DNA from: Stenogyne calaminthoides
Taxonomy: Eukaryota; Streptophyta; Magnoliopsida; Lamiales; Lamiaceae
Assembly: GCA_037126765.1 (NCBI GenBank)
Contig: JBBCBC010000035.1
Coordinates: 3,100,001-3,164,000 of the forward strand
Direction of reading: 5' to 3'
DNA: 64,000 bases
Shown here one piece after another: positions 11,466-21,393 of this stretch (its first letter is position 1; the number at the start of each line of letters is the position of its first letter). A model generated the notes under the pieces. It had not been told where the DNA came from. It saw only the letters and a program-made list of their open reading frames with translations, and searched no databases. Both the position numbers and the translations under genes were made by a program.

Positions 11466-11629
11466 GGATGATGAATAATAATTATATTGTCTTTCATTTG
11501 TAATATTTCATGTTGACAATTATATTTGCATATTACAAGTTATTTGACATTGCTTAACATAATTTATTTTTTGGTAATTATCCAAAAAAATACAAATTTT
11601 AAAAACTATAAATATTTATTTATAATTTG

Positions 11630-12070
11630 TAAATAAAAAAAATTATTATATTAAAATGTAATTAAATCATTAAATAAAATAATTGAAATAAAGAATTTTA
11701 AAAAAAATTGAAAAAAAAAATGAGTTTTAAAGAAATATAGAATTAATTTTATTGAAAATAAGTAAAAAAATATAATTTTAATATGATATAATTTAATTTA
11801 AATTTATAAATAAAAAATATAAATTATTATATTAAAATGTAATTGAATCATTAAATAAGATAATTGAAATAAAGAATTAAAAAAAAATAAAAATTTAGGA
11901 CATATAGAATTAATTTTATTAAAAATAAGTAAAAAATTCAATTTTAATATAATATAATTTAATTTAAATTTATAAATAAAAAATATAAATTATTTTATTA
12001 AAATTTAATTGAATCATTAAATAAGATAATTGAAATAAAGAATTTTTTAAAAAAATGGAAAAAGTATAGA
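11630..12070. repeat. About 180-bp AT-rich tandem repeat, three copies
   Basis: The text ATTAAAATGTAATT...ATCATTAAATAA..ATAATTGAAATAAAG recurs near 11650, 11834 and 12000, with similar intervening sequence, giving three units of roughly 175-185 bp inside CACTA-2, downstream of its gene. Confidence 0.7.
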
Positions 12071-12227
12071 ATTAAATTCATTAAGTAAACGCAAGAAAAC
12101 AAGTGCCCGAGCAGAATTGATCCCCGCTCAGGCGCCCAAGGTCCTGTATTCGGTCCCCCATGGGAGCGACTAATTGCCTCATTTAATTGGGAGGCTTGGT
12201 GGCTTATATATTAGAGGTTTGGTGGCT

Positions 12228-12447
12228 TATAACCGTCGCACATGTTGACGGATATTTCCGTCGCTAATACCGACGGATAATCGTCGTTGTTAACGACGGT
12301 TTTATGATGTCATAACCGTTGACAATTTATCGACGATTTAACCGTCGCTATGTTAGCAACGAATTGAAAAAAACATCGCTAAATGTTAGCGACTCCGTTT
12401 TCTCGACGGTTGAAAAATCGTCGCTAAAACCATCGTAAAACACCGTC
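12228..12447. repeat. Right subterminal repeats of CACTA-2
   Basis: Roughly ten copies in both orientations of the same TAGCGACGGA-type motif as at the left side, more diverged, running up to the MITE insertion. Confidence 0.75.
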
Positions 12448-12455
12448 ATTTTTGT

Positions 12456-12662
12456 CAGGGATGGATCTAGGGGGCGCCGGGGGGCGGTCGCCCCCCTTGG
12501 GATTGATTTTTTTTGTATTATATGTGTCGAAAATTTAACATTTATGCCTTAAAATCGTTAAATTTTGTCATTTCGCCCCCGTTGGGGGATTTTAAAATTC
12601 TGCTGCCCTTACCTAATGGAAAATTTCGTCCCCCTTGGGACGAAATCCTGGATTCGTCCCTG
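12456..12662. mobile_element. hAT-type MITE inserted in the CACTA-2 terminal repeat
   Basis: The 207-bp unit begins CAGGGATGGATCTAGG and ends CCTGGATTCGTCCCTG, giving 16-bp terminal inverted repeats with 13 matches. It is flanked by perfect 8-bp duplications ATTTTTGT at 12448-12455 and 12663-12670, the length expected for hAT elements. The interior has runs of G and C typical of this MITE type. It splits the right end of the CACTA element, leaving only 12 bp of that element on the far side. Confidence 0.88.
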
Positions 12663-12764
12663 ATTTTTGTAGTGAACCAAGTGACTTTATTGCTAAACTG
12701 CTATTCACTTTTTTTTGATTAATTTGAAATAATGGATTAGAATTTAGACCTTAGATTTGACATC

Positions 12765-13241
12765 ATGTCCTCTATGACGTGTAGTTATCTTACACTCGAG
12801 TTCTGTAATGTTATTCGTGCGATTCACCGACCTGACCTCGACCTTGCCGGCGCTCAAGCCAAGATGAGGGATATGCTAACCTCCTACATACAGAACAATC
12901 CTCCGAAGGCCGATGCCCTTCTCCCGATTGCTGACTTGAAGGACCTCGGATGTGACTTCTCAATTCTCCCCCCGGAAGCCTAGGTCTTTGATTCGAAAGA
13001 AATGCTCCAAGGCATGGGGGTTGAGAATGTTGGAGATGATGATGATAGTGAGGTCGCCGATGGGACTGGTGAAGATGGAGAGGGCGAGGAAGGTGGTGAA
13101 GGTGGTGAAGAGGTTGGAAGTGCCGCTCATGAAGAGCAAATTGATGGCGGGGGTGGTCAAGCCCGCGTTGAGATTCCTGAGGTCGAACAATCAGTTCCGA
13201 CCAATCCTGTTGAGGGGACCTCGGATGCTCCGCAAGATTGA
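12765..13241 (+). pseudogene. Antisense extra ORF of the Tat-type Gypsy element
   Basis: One plus-strand frame of 158 codons runs antisense to the retroelement, downstream of pol, interrupted only by a TAG at 12981-12983. The N-terminal half contains IHRPDLDLAGAQAKMRDML and a DLGCDFSILPPEA segment; the C-terminal half is rich in Asp, Glu and Gly. It is much richer in GC than the flanking DNA. Tat-lineage elements such as Grande and Retand are known to carry an antisense ORF in this position, of unknown function. The 5' end is likely lost with the missing LTR. The assignment rests on position and composition, not on a sequence search. Confidence 0.55.
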
Positions 13242-13439
13242 TCCCTGACTGCTCTTCTTCTGCATAAGTTAACAGTTGCCTTTGGGCTATTTGATTTGGT
13301 TATAATCTGGTTGCCCTTCGGGGTGTTATGATGTAATCTGCCCTTCGGGGTTTCTCTTAATGTAATCAACCCACGGGGTGATGTACTTTTTGTAATATTA
13401 ATGGACCTTTGCTTTTGCTTTCAACTGTTCTTCTCTTAC

Positions 13440-13770
13440 TTCTCTTAGAATATTTTTAGCTTGGTCTACATATCGATGTCAAGATTTGCGACTTATTTGC
13501 CTTAGACAATTTTTGGCTTGGTCAGCTTATTGATGTCAAGAATTGCGACCTATTTACCTTAGATAATTTTTGGCTTGGTTGGCCTATTGATGCGCAAACT
13601 CCCTTGGCTATGTTGTCTTATATGCGACTTAGTTGTCTTATTGACTTTGCAACTCTGATGCCTTGCCTTTATAATTGGCTTGGGTATGCACAGTTTTTTT
13701 TTGCTATGTCGTCTTATTTGTATGCGACTTAGTTGTCTTATTGACTTTGCAACTTTGATGCCTTTGATAG
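13440..13770. repeat. Tandem repeats in the 3' region of the Gypsy element
   Basis: Three units of about 56 bp containing TTTTTGGCTTGGT and TTGATGTCAAGA..TGCGAC run from 13446 to about 13615. A second repeat with TGCGACTTAGTTGTCTTATT occurs twice (near 13622 and 13722). Both lie between pol and the antisense ORF. Confidence 0.65.
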
Positions 13771-14062
13771 TTTCTAAAGACTTCGGACAGAGTTCTTGGT
13801 CGGGGCGACCTCCTTGGAGGATCTGTCTCTTTATCCCCCTGTCCTTAGTCTTTAGAATTAAACCTTCTATATACACTCTAAATTTCCTTAACTTTTATTT
13901 TTCATTTGGGAATCTATTTTATAACCGAACTCGTGAGAGGTCGGAGACCGGCCCCCCAAGTTCCTAAATGTAAAAAATTGTAAAAAATAAAAGTATAAAG
14001 TCGAAGTCGATTTCATTTTTAAATTTGGCTTCCTAATATATAATCATATGACTAATAACACG

Positions 14063-15245
14063 TTACTGATAAAACTTCTTGAGGTAGATTGCGTTCCATG
14101 GATATTGAGCAGGAACGCCCTTGTTATCTTCACGATCATAAGCCCCATTGGGTAGACATTTCGAGATTCTTATAGGGCCTTCCCATGTTGGGTCGAACAC
14201 TCCTTTTTGGACTCCAAGAATTTTCCATAGGACGAGGTCGCCAACTTTAAATTTTGTATCTTGATCTTCGAGTTGTAGTATTTCTCTAATTTTTGCTTGT
14301 AGTTTGCATTTTTCAGATCGACTTCTATCCTTCTTTGTTCGAGGAGATCGAGTCCGAGTGACAGAGCTCAATCATTTTCCTCTATGATTGACTGCGAAGT
14401 CCGATGACTTTGGATTTTGACCTTGGCGGGTATGACTGCTGCAACACCGAAAGCTAAAGTGAAAGGTGTCTCGCCCGTCGAATTTCGAAAAGTAGTTCGG
14501 TATGACCATAGGATGTTAGGAAGCTTGAAGGCCCACAGCCCCTTCGAGTCGTCGAGCTGGGTCTTCAACGTGTGCTTGATTATCTTGTTCACGGCTTCAA
14601 CCTGTCCATTTGATTGGGGTGGTATGGGGTAGAAAACAACTTCGCGATCTTCCATTTTGCGAAGAACGCGTCAATTTCATATCCATCAAATTATTTTCCA
14701 TTGTCCGTGATGATCGCCTGTGGAAGGCCGAAACGGCAAATGATGTTCTTCCAAATGAACCGGGTGATTTTTTCTTGTGTGATGGTTGCCAAAGATTCCG
14801 CTTCCGCCCACTTGGTGAAATAATCCACTGCAACTACCGCAAACTTTGAGCTGCCCGGAGCCTTTGGGAAAGGACCAACTAGGTCGATTCCCCACTTTGC
14901 AAAAGGCCACGGGCTATAGATTGAAACGAGCTCCTCCGGAGCTCATTTAATAGTCGGGGCAAAGAGCTGACACTGGCGACATATTTTTGCGTATGTGATT
15001 GCATCTTTTCTCAAAGTTAGCCAGAAATACCCTTGTCTGATTGTTTTGTAAACAAGTGATTGTCCTGCGGTGTGGTTTCCGCAATCTCCTTCGTGGATTT
15101 CTTTTAAAACTACTTGACCTTCTTCCGGTGTGATGCACCTCAGCAGGGGTAGTGATAAGCTCCACTTATATAGTTGATTATCGACTATGGTGTACCTCGT
15201 TGCTCTTAGCTGTAGTTGGCGAGCTAAAACTTTATCCTCCAGCAA
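14063..15245 (-). pseudogene. Gypsy integrase
   Basis: Read from 15245 leftwards: an HHCC zinc-binding module (GDCGNHTAGQSLVYKTIRQGYFW, then CRQCQLFAP), the catalytic core with DLVGPFPK near 14890, TDN near 14703, and NGQVEA near 14600 as the D, D and E sites, then a C-terminal GDLVLWKILGVQKG...WEGPIRI module near 14190-14250 and the final PWNAIYLKKFY. The core is spread over at least three frames with stops near 14690 and 14600, so this copy cannot make integrase. Confidence 0.8.
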
Positions 15246-15265
15246 CGTCCCATTTTCGATGTATG

Positions 15266-15880
15266 CTAAATTTCATTCATCCAATTGCTTTTCGAGGTTG
15301 CGATCTGGAAAACCTCCAGACAAGAGTTTGATGGTCTTACTTGATTTGTCCAAATTATATCCTTGATGTCGATAGCGACACGATTTCCTGAAGGTGTATT
15401 GAGCTTAGTGACGGTGATGTTGTCCATGTTTGCTACTCCTTCCGACGTGGCCAGTCGAGCCAGAGCGTCTGCTTGCGTGTTGTCTGTTCGCGGGATCAGC
15501 TTGATGTACACTTGCTCGAATTTTTCCATGAGACTTTCGGCTACTTGTTGGTATTTTATCATTTGCTCGCCTCTTGCCTCATATTCTCCTGACATTTGAC
15601 ATGCGACCAGTTGGGAATCATTGTAGACTTTCAATCTATGTACACCAATAGCCATTTCCATCTATAAACCATTAATCAGTGCCTCGTATTCTGCTTCATT
15701 GTTGGTAGCGTGGAAATCGAAACTGATGGACGTGGTGAAGGATTGTTGCTCAGGACTGATTAGGACTACTCGAGCCCTAGCTCGGGTGCTCATCGATGAG
15801 CCATCGATGTATATTTCCCAGGGAACGTCGACCATCTCCTGGGTCTTCTTTGAGAAAGTGAGCTCGGTCAAGAAGTCGGT
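15266..15880 (-). pseudogene. Gypsy archaeal-type second RNase H
   Basis: The segment opens with WEIYIDGSS near 15820, continues with ATNNEAEYEALI near 15700, and after a stop at 15662 with VYNDSQLV near 15620 and DNTQADALARLA near 15475. The D, E, D, D pattern is that of the additional RNase H found in Tat elements. A single stop divides it, otherwise it is colinear. Confidence 0.78.
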
Positions 15881-17300
15881 AAGGACCTGAGCTTTGATAT
15901 TCGTTCGTGGTGCGAATATAATTCCAAATTGGCCTAATTCAATGGACCACTTCAACAATCGCCCTGCTGTGTCTGGTCGGTGCAAGATTTGCCTAAATGG
16001 CATGGTGGTTAGGACTTCCACTTGATGGTCGAAAAAGTATTGCCGGAGCTTTCGGACACTCATTATCAAAGCATATGCGAGCTTCTCAAGTGGTGGATAT
16101 TTGAGATCGGCATCATTTAGAGTCTGACTGATGAAATATTCAGGTAAGTAAAACTGACCTTCTGCTCGAACTAACACTACGCTGAGGGCCGATTCTGAGG
16201 TGGCCAAATATAGAAATAGCTTCTCGCCCGGGACGGGCTTCGATAAGATTTGGGGATTTGAAAGGTATACTTTGAGCTTCAAGAAAGCGACATGGCTTTG
16301 CGGAGTCCATGAAAATTTACCTTTCTTCATGGTTTCGAAAAATGGTTTGCATTTGTCCCCCATTCTGGAGATGAACCTATTCAGAGCTGCTAAACACCCG
16401 ATTAGCCTTTGCACCTCCTTAACGTTGCGAGGCGGTTTCATATCCATGATTGCTTTAATCTTTGTCAGGTTGGCTTTGATACCTCGCTGGCTTATGATGT
16501 GTCCCAAAAATTTGCCTGAACCAACTCCGAAACTACACTTCTTTGGGTTCAGTCGCATGTTATACTTTTTCAAGATGTCGAAAGTTCGTGCGAGATGACC
16601 CATATGGTCTTCTTTCTATTCGCTCTTCACGACGATGTCATCAATGTAAACCTCAATGGTTTTCCCTATTTCATCGGCGAACATTCTATTCACCAAGCGT
16701 TGGTAGGTTTCTCTTGCATTCTTCAAACCAAAAGACATCCTCCTCCAAAAATAGACATTTTTCTCGGTTAGAAAGGATGTATGTTATTGGTCATCTTTGT
16801 TCATGGCTATTTGACGATACCAGGCGAAAGCGTCCATGAAGGACATCATCTCGTGACCAGTGGTGCTGTCGACGAGGTGGTCGATATGCGGCATGGGAAA
16901 ATAGTCTTCGGACATGCCTCGTTGAGATCGGTGAAGTCGATGCATAGTCGCCAAGAGTTGTTCGCTTTCTTAACTAAGACTGTGTTGGCCACCCATTGGG
17001 GGTGATCCGCTTGTTCGATCAGTTTGTTGTCCAGTAACTTTTTAACTTCTTCGGCCAAGGCTGCATACTTTTCAGGGCCGGACTTTCTTCTTTTCTGAGA
17101 GACTGGTTTCTTTGTAGGATCAATGTTCAACCTATGACAAGCGACCTCGGGGTCGATGCCGATCATGTCTTCGTGCGACCATGTGAAAACATCTAAATTT
17201 TGTTTGACGAAATCTATCATTTGAGTTCGTATGTTGCTTGGAATTTGAGTTCCGATGGTCACCTCTAATTCTGGTTGTGCGAGGTAGACCGGTATTGTTT
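15881..17300 (-). pseudogene. Gypsy reverse transcriptase and first RNase H
   Basis: The order is HRLNIDPTKKPVSQKRR and ANTVLVKKANNSWRLCIDFTDLN (16960-17140), then YIDD of the catalytic centre at 16637-16648, KYNMRLNPKKCSFG and GKFLGHIISQRGI near 16480-16570, and the RNase H region with YLATSESALSVVLVR near 16180-16225 and YPPLEKLAYALI near 16070. Stops near 16785 and 16617 and a frame change near 16850 break the frame. Confidence 0.82.
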
Positions 17301-17688
17301 TGAGCTCTTCGATGGGAGTTGCTCGCTGGCCATTTCTTTCTATTCTTGGGTCAAGAATGGGCTCTCGCTGAGCGAGGTGTTCTTCCATTGGTTCAAAACC
17401 AAGGCTAGGTTCCAAATCAGGTGATTCTCGTGAGATATTGCCTGTGGTGCTTCGAGCTTTTTTTTCTGCTAATTTTTCTAATTTGGACATTCCCTCAACT
17501 GTGTGGTCGATCTCCATGGGTGTTGCTTCTACTTCCATTACGTGGTCTATTTCTATTTCGCTATTTTCTTTATTCTTCCGGGGTGAGGCTCGATTCGTAC
17601 AATCTTGCCCCACCTCGGTTTTCCTACCAAAATAAAATGCGGAATTTAAATTGACACAGGTGTAAGTCAGACATTTTCTAGCAGCAAT

Positions 17689-18206
17689 CTAGTCACCCTT
17701 AATGGTGTTGATCTTCCCATCAGATCCGGGGAACTTAATACAATAAAAGAAAGAAGAGGACGCATCCCCAAATTCATGCTCGAATGGTCTGCTAAAGAAG
17801 GCATTGAAGTTTGATAGGATGTCGATGATCACGACATCGAGTTGCCTGGTTGTCTTCACTTCAGTGTCCAAAGTTGAGGTGATTTTGACCGACAGACGGA
17901 TCATCCCGTAGGCTTCGACGGGCCGGTTTCCAAATCCTCGGATCCCGACCTCGCATGCTCAACATAGCTATGGAAATCTCCGAGCTAGTCTGGTGTTTTC
18001 TTGAAAAGGACGTTGCAGAAAGCCCCATTGTCGATCATGATATGGTGAACCAATGCCCCCATTATCCTTGCTGATATCACGAGTGGATCCCAGTTTTGGA
18101 ATACCACCCCATCCTTATCTTCCTCGGTGAAGGTGAGCAGTTTAGAGTTAGGGACTATTGTGTTGATTGTGAGGCAGCTCAACACAGCATTGTCGAGGGC
18201 ACACAT
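17689..18206 (-). pseudogene. Gypsy aspartic protease region
   Basis: The segment shows HHIMIDNGAFCNVLF near 18025, in which DNG stands at the D-T/S-G position, as is common in Tat elements. After a frame change near 17960 follow IRLSVKI, VVIIDILSNFNAFFSRP and CIKFPGSDGKINTIKGD (17689-17904), the usual C-terminal pattern of the domain. It is broken by at least one frameshift. Confidence 0.7.
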
Positions 18207-18404
18207 TTCTGCTTTCTGACGTCAGTTGGAGAGGGAGGTCGCTGGGAGAAAACTAACGAGTGTGCCTCTAGATGGACAGATCATGTGGATTACTCTGTTC
18301 TCAGCACCTTCCGGGATCTATGGACCTCGTCGACCCTGGTTAGGCTGGTTCGTCGGGGGCGGAGCATTCTGATGGTTAAGCTATTTGCTTCTTGGCTTAA
18401 CAAA

Positions 18405-19503
18405 TCAGGCCAACTTCCCCTCCTCGTATAGCTTCCACAACTCCCTTTGCAGGTCGCGATAGTGTTCGGTGGTATGCCCTATGTTGTTATGATAGTTACA
18501 GAATCTTTTTGGGTTGAGTTTGGAAGTGTCCTGAATTAGTTCTCTAGTCGGGGGGAGTTGCTGCCTCCCCTTGATCGCCTGAAAGATTTGAGTTGGGTTC
18601 ATGGTTAACGTCTCGAGAAGTTTTACCTCGAGACCATTATCGAAAGGTTTGAACGACCCCGGAGCTCGGTAGTTCGTGTTGGGCTTTTTGTAGGGTTTCT
18701 CAGATCTCGGATCTAGTTTCTTGACTTCGCTTTTGACCTTGCTAGGCCCCTGCTCGCCCAACCTTTGGGCGAGTATTTCGGCATTGTTGATCATGACGCC
18801 TGCCCGATATCTAAAATCAGTGTAGATCGATGGGTATTCCTTGTTCATCATCCTCCATAGCTTACTCCCTTTCTTCAAACCGTGGACTTCTCCTAGGACC
18901 TTGGCCTCATCACCAAGGGGCTCGCCATCCATAACGAGTTTATCTAAGCGATCATTGTATACCCGATCTGACTCATTATAAGGTTGGTAGACGTTTGTCA
19001 AACGTTGCTTGGTGCCTTTGTGGGGAGTTAGTGAGGTGAAGTGAGTGAGAAACAGTTGGGCCATTTGGTGGAAAGACTCCACCGAGGTCGGTGGGAGAGT
19101 GTTGAACCAACGGTATGCCTGGTCACCGAGAGTGAGCGGAAATAGGTGACACTAGATGGCATCAGTCGCCCCCATCGAGTTTATGTAGGAAGTGTATTTG
19201 CTTATATGGTTGATCGGGTCGGTATTGGCATTGTATTGTGTGACAGAGCTGGCGTTAATTTTCACTTGCACTGGGGCGAGCATAACTGTGGGAGAGAGTG
19301 GTGAAATGGGGATCTTAGTGGTGAGGGGTCCTCAATCTTTATTCGCTAATTGATCCTGGAGTTCCTTGATGTTCTGCAGAATAGTTGCCATCTGTGGGGA
19401 GTTGATTTGTTTGGCATTTTTGTTGCAAAACTGGCGAGGTGGGGTATTTCTTCCTTGGCGATGAGGTGAAGGAGTTTGATCTCGCCGGTGAGGAGATGGT
19501 GTT
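18405..19503 (-). pseudogene. Gypsy gag, C-terminal part (left of the insertion)
   Basis: Contains the capsid-like stretch (FHQMAQLFLTHF near 19070, HGLKKGSKLWRMM near 18890) and the finger CNYHNNIGHTTEHYRDLQREL near 18440-18510 typical of Tat gag. A region of SPHRR/SPHRQ repeats at 19440-19503 runs up to the Copia-type insertion and is taken up again on its other side. The frame changes near 19090 and 19330. Confidence 0.78.
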
Positions 19504-21149
19504 TGTTGGTCCCGTTTGAAAACCCATGGCTGCGTTAAATACCAATTGTAATGCATATAAAACAGGGGTGAGGAAATGGTGGTTCCAATTTTTCTCTTTT
19601 AATCCATGTGTTATGCTTATAACCAAAATGCATATGGAATGTAAGAACATAAAGCAGTAAGGAACACACGAATTTATAGTGGTTCGGAGTCCAACTCCTA
19701 CATCCACTCTTCCCTATCAACAGGAGCACCAACTTAACAAACTGGACTTAGTTTTACGTGTTAGTCCAACACGATACAACAGATGTTTAATGAGTTCTCA
19801 CTCTCTCGGGACTTATCACCCTCCACGGGATTGTCTACCCTCCCTCACGGGATTGCTTCGATGTCTAACGAGTTCTCACTCACACCCAGAAAGTAAGCTA
19901 GTCCAACTAACTTACAATCCTTGCTTAACAAAACTTAACCTAACACTCGGTTTGGGTAAAGATTGTTTGGTGTCCAACTAGGGTGAGATTTTCCCTTACA
20001 ATTGTTTAGCCTAATGCTAAGGTTGGGAAAATCTCTCTAAGCTTAGGATATTCCATTTGTGCTTAGATCTAGGGTAGAATACTGTTGAATATATGCGTGT
20101 ATTTCTTGCTCAGTGTTCTATGGTGGAAATGCTAGATGATTTGGCTCTGTAGCTTCAATGGTGTTTTCACGCATTTCACACTTCCACACATAAATTGATG
20201 GAAGAACTTGTATTTATAGTGTGGATTTGAATGTTACCGTTGGATGGAGTCACATTCAAATCCATACTATTCTGTAGCTTTTTGCAATTTTTTCAGGCTG
20301 GTTGTCTTCCTCTCATTGGTCCACGCCAGCTGAATCTAACGACTATTTCTTGATTCTTACGAGTCTTGGGGATCATACGAGTCTTGAGGATCCTTGGTTT
20401 GAACTTTTCTTGCGGACCTTATACGATCGGTATCTTGACACTCAAGCTTAGCGAGTTCAGCTCTTGACTTCGACGATCGACCCTCAGTCACTAGCTTTCG
20501 AGCTAGCCCGATCATGATAGCTTTTCGATTCTCGATGAACATGACTTGAGATGACTTTTCTTGGTGACATCGGATCGGTACTCTTTTTACTATTACTCAT
20601 CTGGTTTTACTAATTGACTCTTTGATTTGAGTCGCTCGGCATATCGGTTTATATCGTATCAAATTTCTAATTCTTGATTTCTCTATCGCCGATCTCGATC
20701 ACGTCCGATCTCGTCGGTCTCATCCTCCTCTTCCGATCAAGAACCTCATCTTCCGATTTTACCTTCTTATCGATATCGCAACCTCCTCTTCTTCGATTGG
20801 TCTTTCGATCATCCGACCAAATTTTTATCTTTTCTGGTCATCTGATCATGTCACTTCTGATCATCTGATCTTCGATTGTCCATCCGATCGTAAACCGATT
20901 CTTTCGATCGGTGGGTTTAGCTTTTTTCTTTTCTTCCGATCTCATCGATTAACTCCGAACTCATCTTACTCATCTAATCTCGATCGCCTCGTCAGAAATT
21001 TCGTCGATCTCGATCATCTACTTCCGATTTCATGAGTTCCCCCTCAATTTGTTCTCTCGTTCCCCTCAACTTGTTATCTGTAGATTAACTTCAATAACAC
21101 AAGTTGATAGTGTTTTGACATAATTCATCAAAACTAAAATATCCCAACA
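19504..21149 (-). repeat. Minus-strand LTR of the inverted-LTR element
   Basis: The 1,646-bp LTR starts TGTTGGGATATTTTAG (at 21149) and ends GGGACCAACA (at 19504). It is preceded by a polypurine tract, so in its own orientation it is a 3' LTR. It carries a TATA box near 20210-20220 and the CGAACCACTATAAAT-type motif near 19675-19690 shared by the other Sirevirus-like LTRs here. Confidence 0.85.
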
Positions 21150-21162
21150 ATTTCCCCCTATT
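21150..21162 (-). other. Polypurine tract of the inverted-LTR element
   Basis: AATAGGGGGAAAT on the minus strand directly precedes the LTR start TGTTGGG, the site where plus-strand DNA synthesis begins. Confidence 0.7.
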
Positions 21163-21269
21163 TGATAATGATGCCAAAACATTAAAACATATGCATTTAT
21201 ACAGAAACGGGGTTTTCAAATAGATCAGTTCAGATGGTCACATTGAAAACAGTGAACTTTTGAACTCCC

Positions 21270-21281
21270 GCTCTGATACCA
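21270..21281 (-). other. Primer-binding site of the inverted-LTR element
   Basis: TGGTATCAGAGC on the minus strand matches the initiator tRNA-Met site used by Copia elements. It stands two bases after the end of the 110-bp LTR remnant and only 107 bp before the polypurine tract. Confidence 0.82.
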
Positions 21282-21283
21282 AT

Positions 21284-21393
21284 GGTTGGTCCCGTTTGAA
21301 AACCCATGGCTGCGTTAAATACCAATTGTAATGCATATAAAACAGGGGTGAGGGAATGGTGGTTCCAATTTTTCTTTTTAATCCATGTGTTAT
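21284..21393 (-). repeat. 110-bp LTR remnant (U5 end of a 5' LTR)
   Basis: The block is nearly identical to the last 110 bp of the flanking LTRs and ends GGGACCAACC, with one changed base, next to the primer-binding site. It stops abruptly at 21393, where the first base of the plus-strand LTR follows. Confidence 0.82.

Larger units (their letters stand above)
9869..12674 (+). mobile_element. Complete small CACTA transposon (CACTA-2) with 3-bp target duplication
   Basis: The left end begins CGCTACAATAAAGCGG (a CACTA end with one substitution) and the right end is TTTTTGTAGTG. Both are flanked by AAC (9866-9868 and 12675-12677), the expected 3-bp duplication. After discounting the MITE inside the right end, the two termini match over about 30 bp. 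Subterminal blocks rich in TAGCGACGGA and its complement occupy both sides, as in plant CACTA elements. The element lacks a transposase domain and carries only a small DUF4216-type gene, so it would need transposase in trans. Confidence 0.85.

Noticed and set aside
11252..11497. Serine-rich minus-strand ORF
   Set aside because: It is the complement of the Asp/Glu-rich tail of the DUF4216 gene; the Ser run is a by-product of GAG/GAC repeats.
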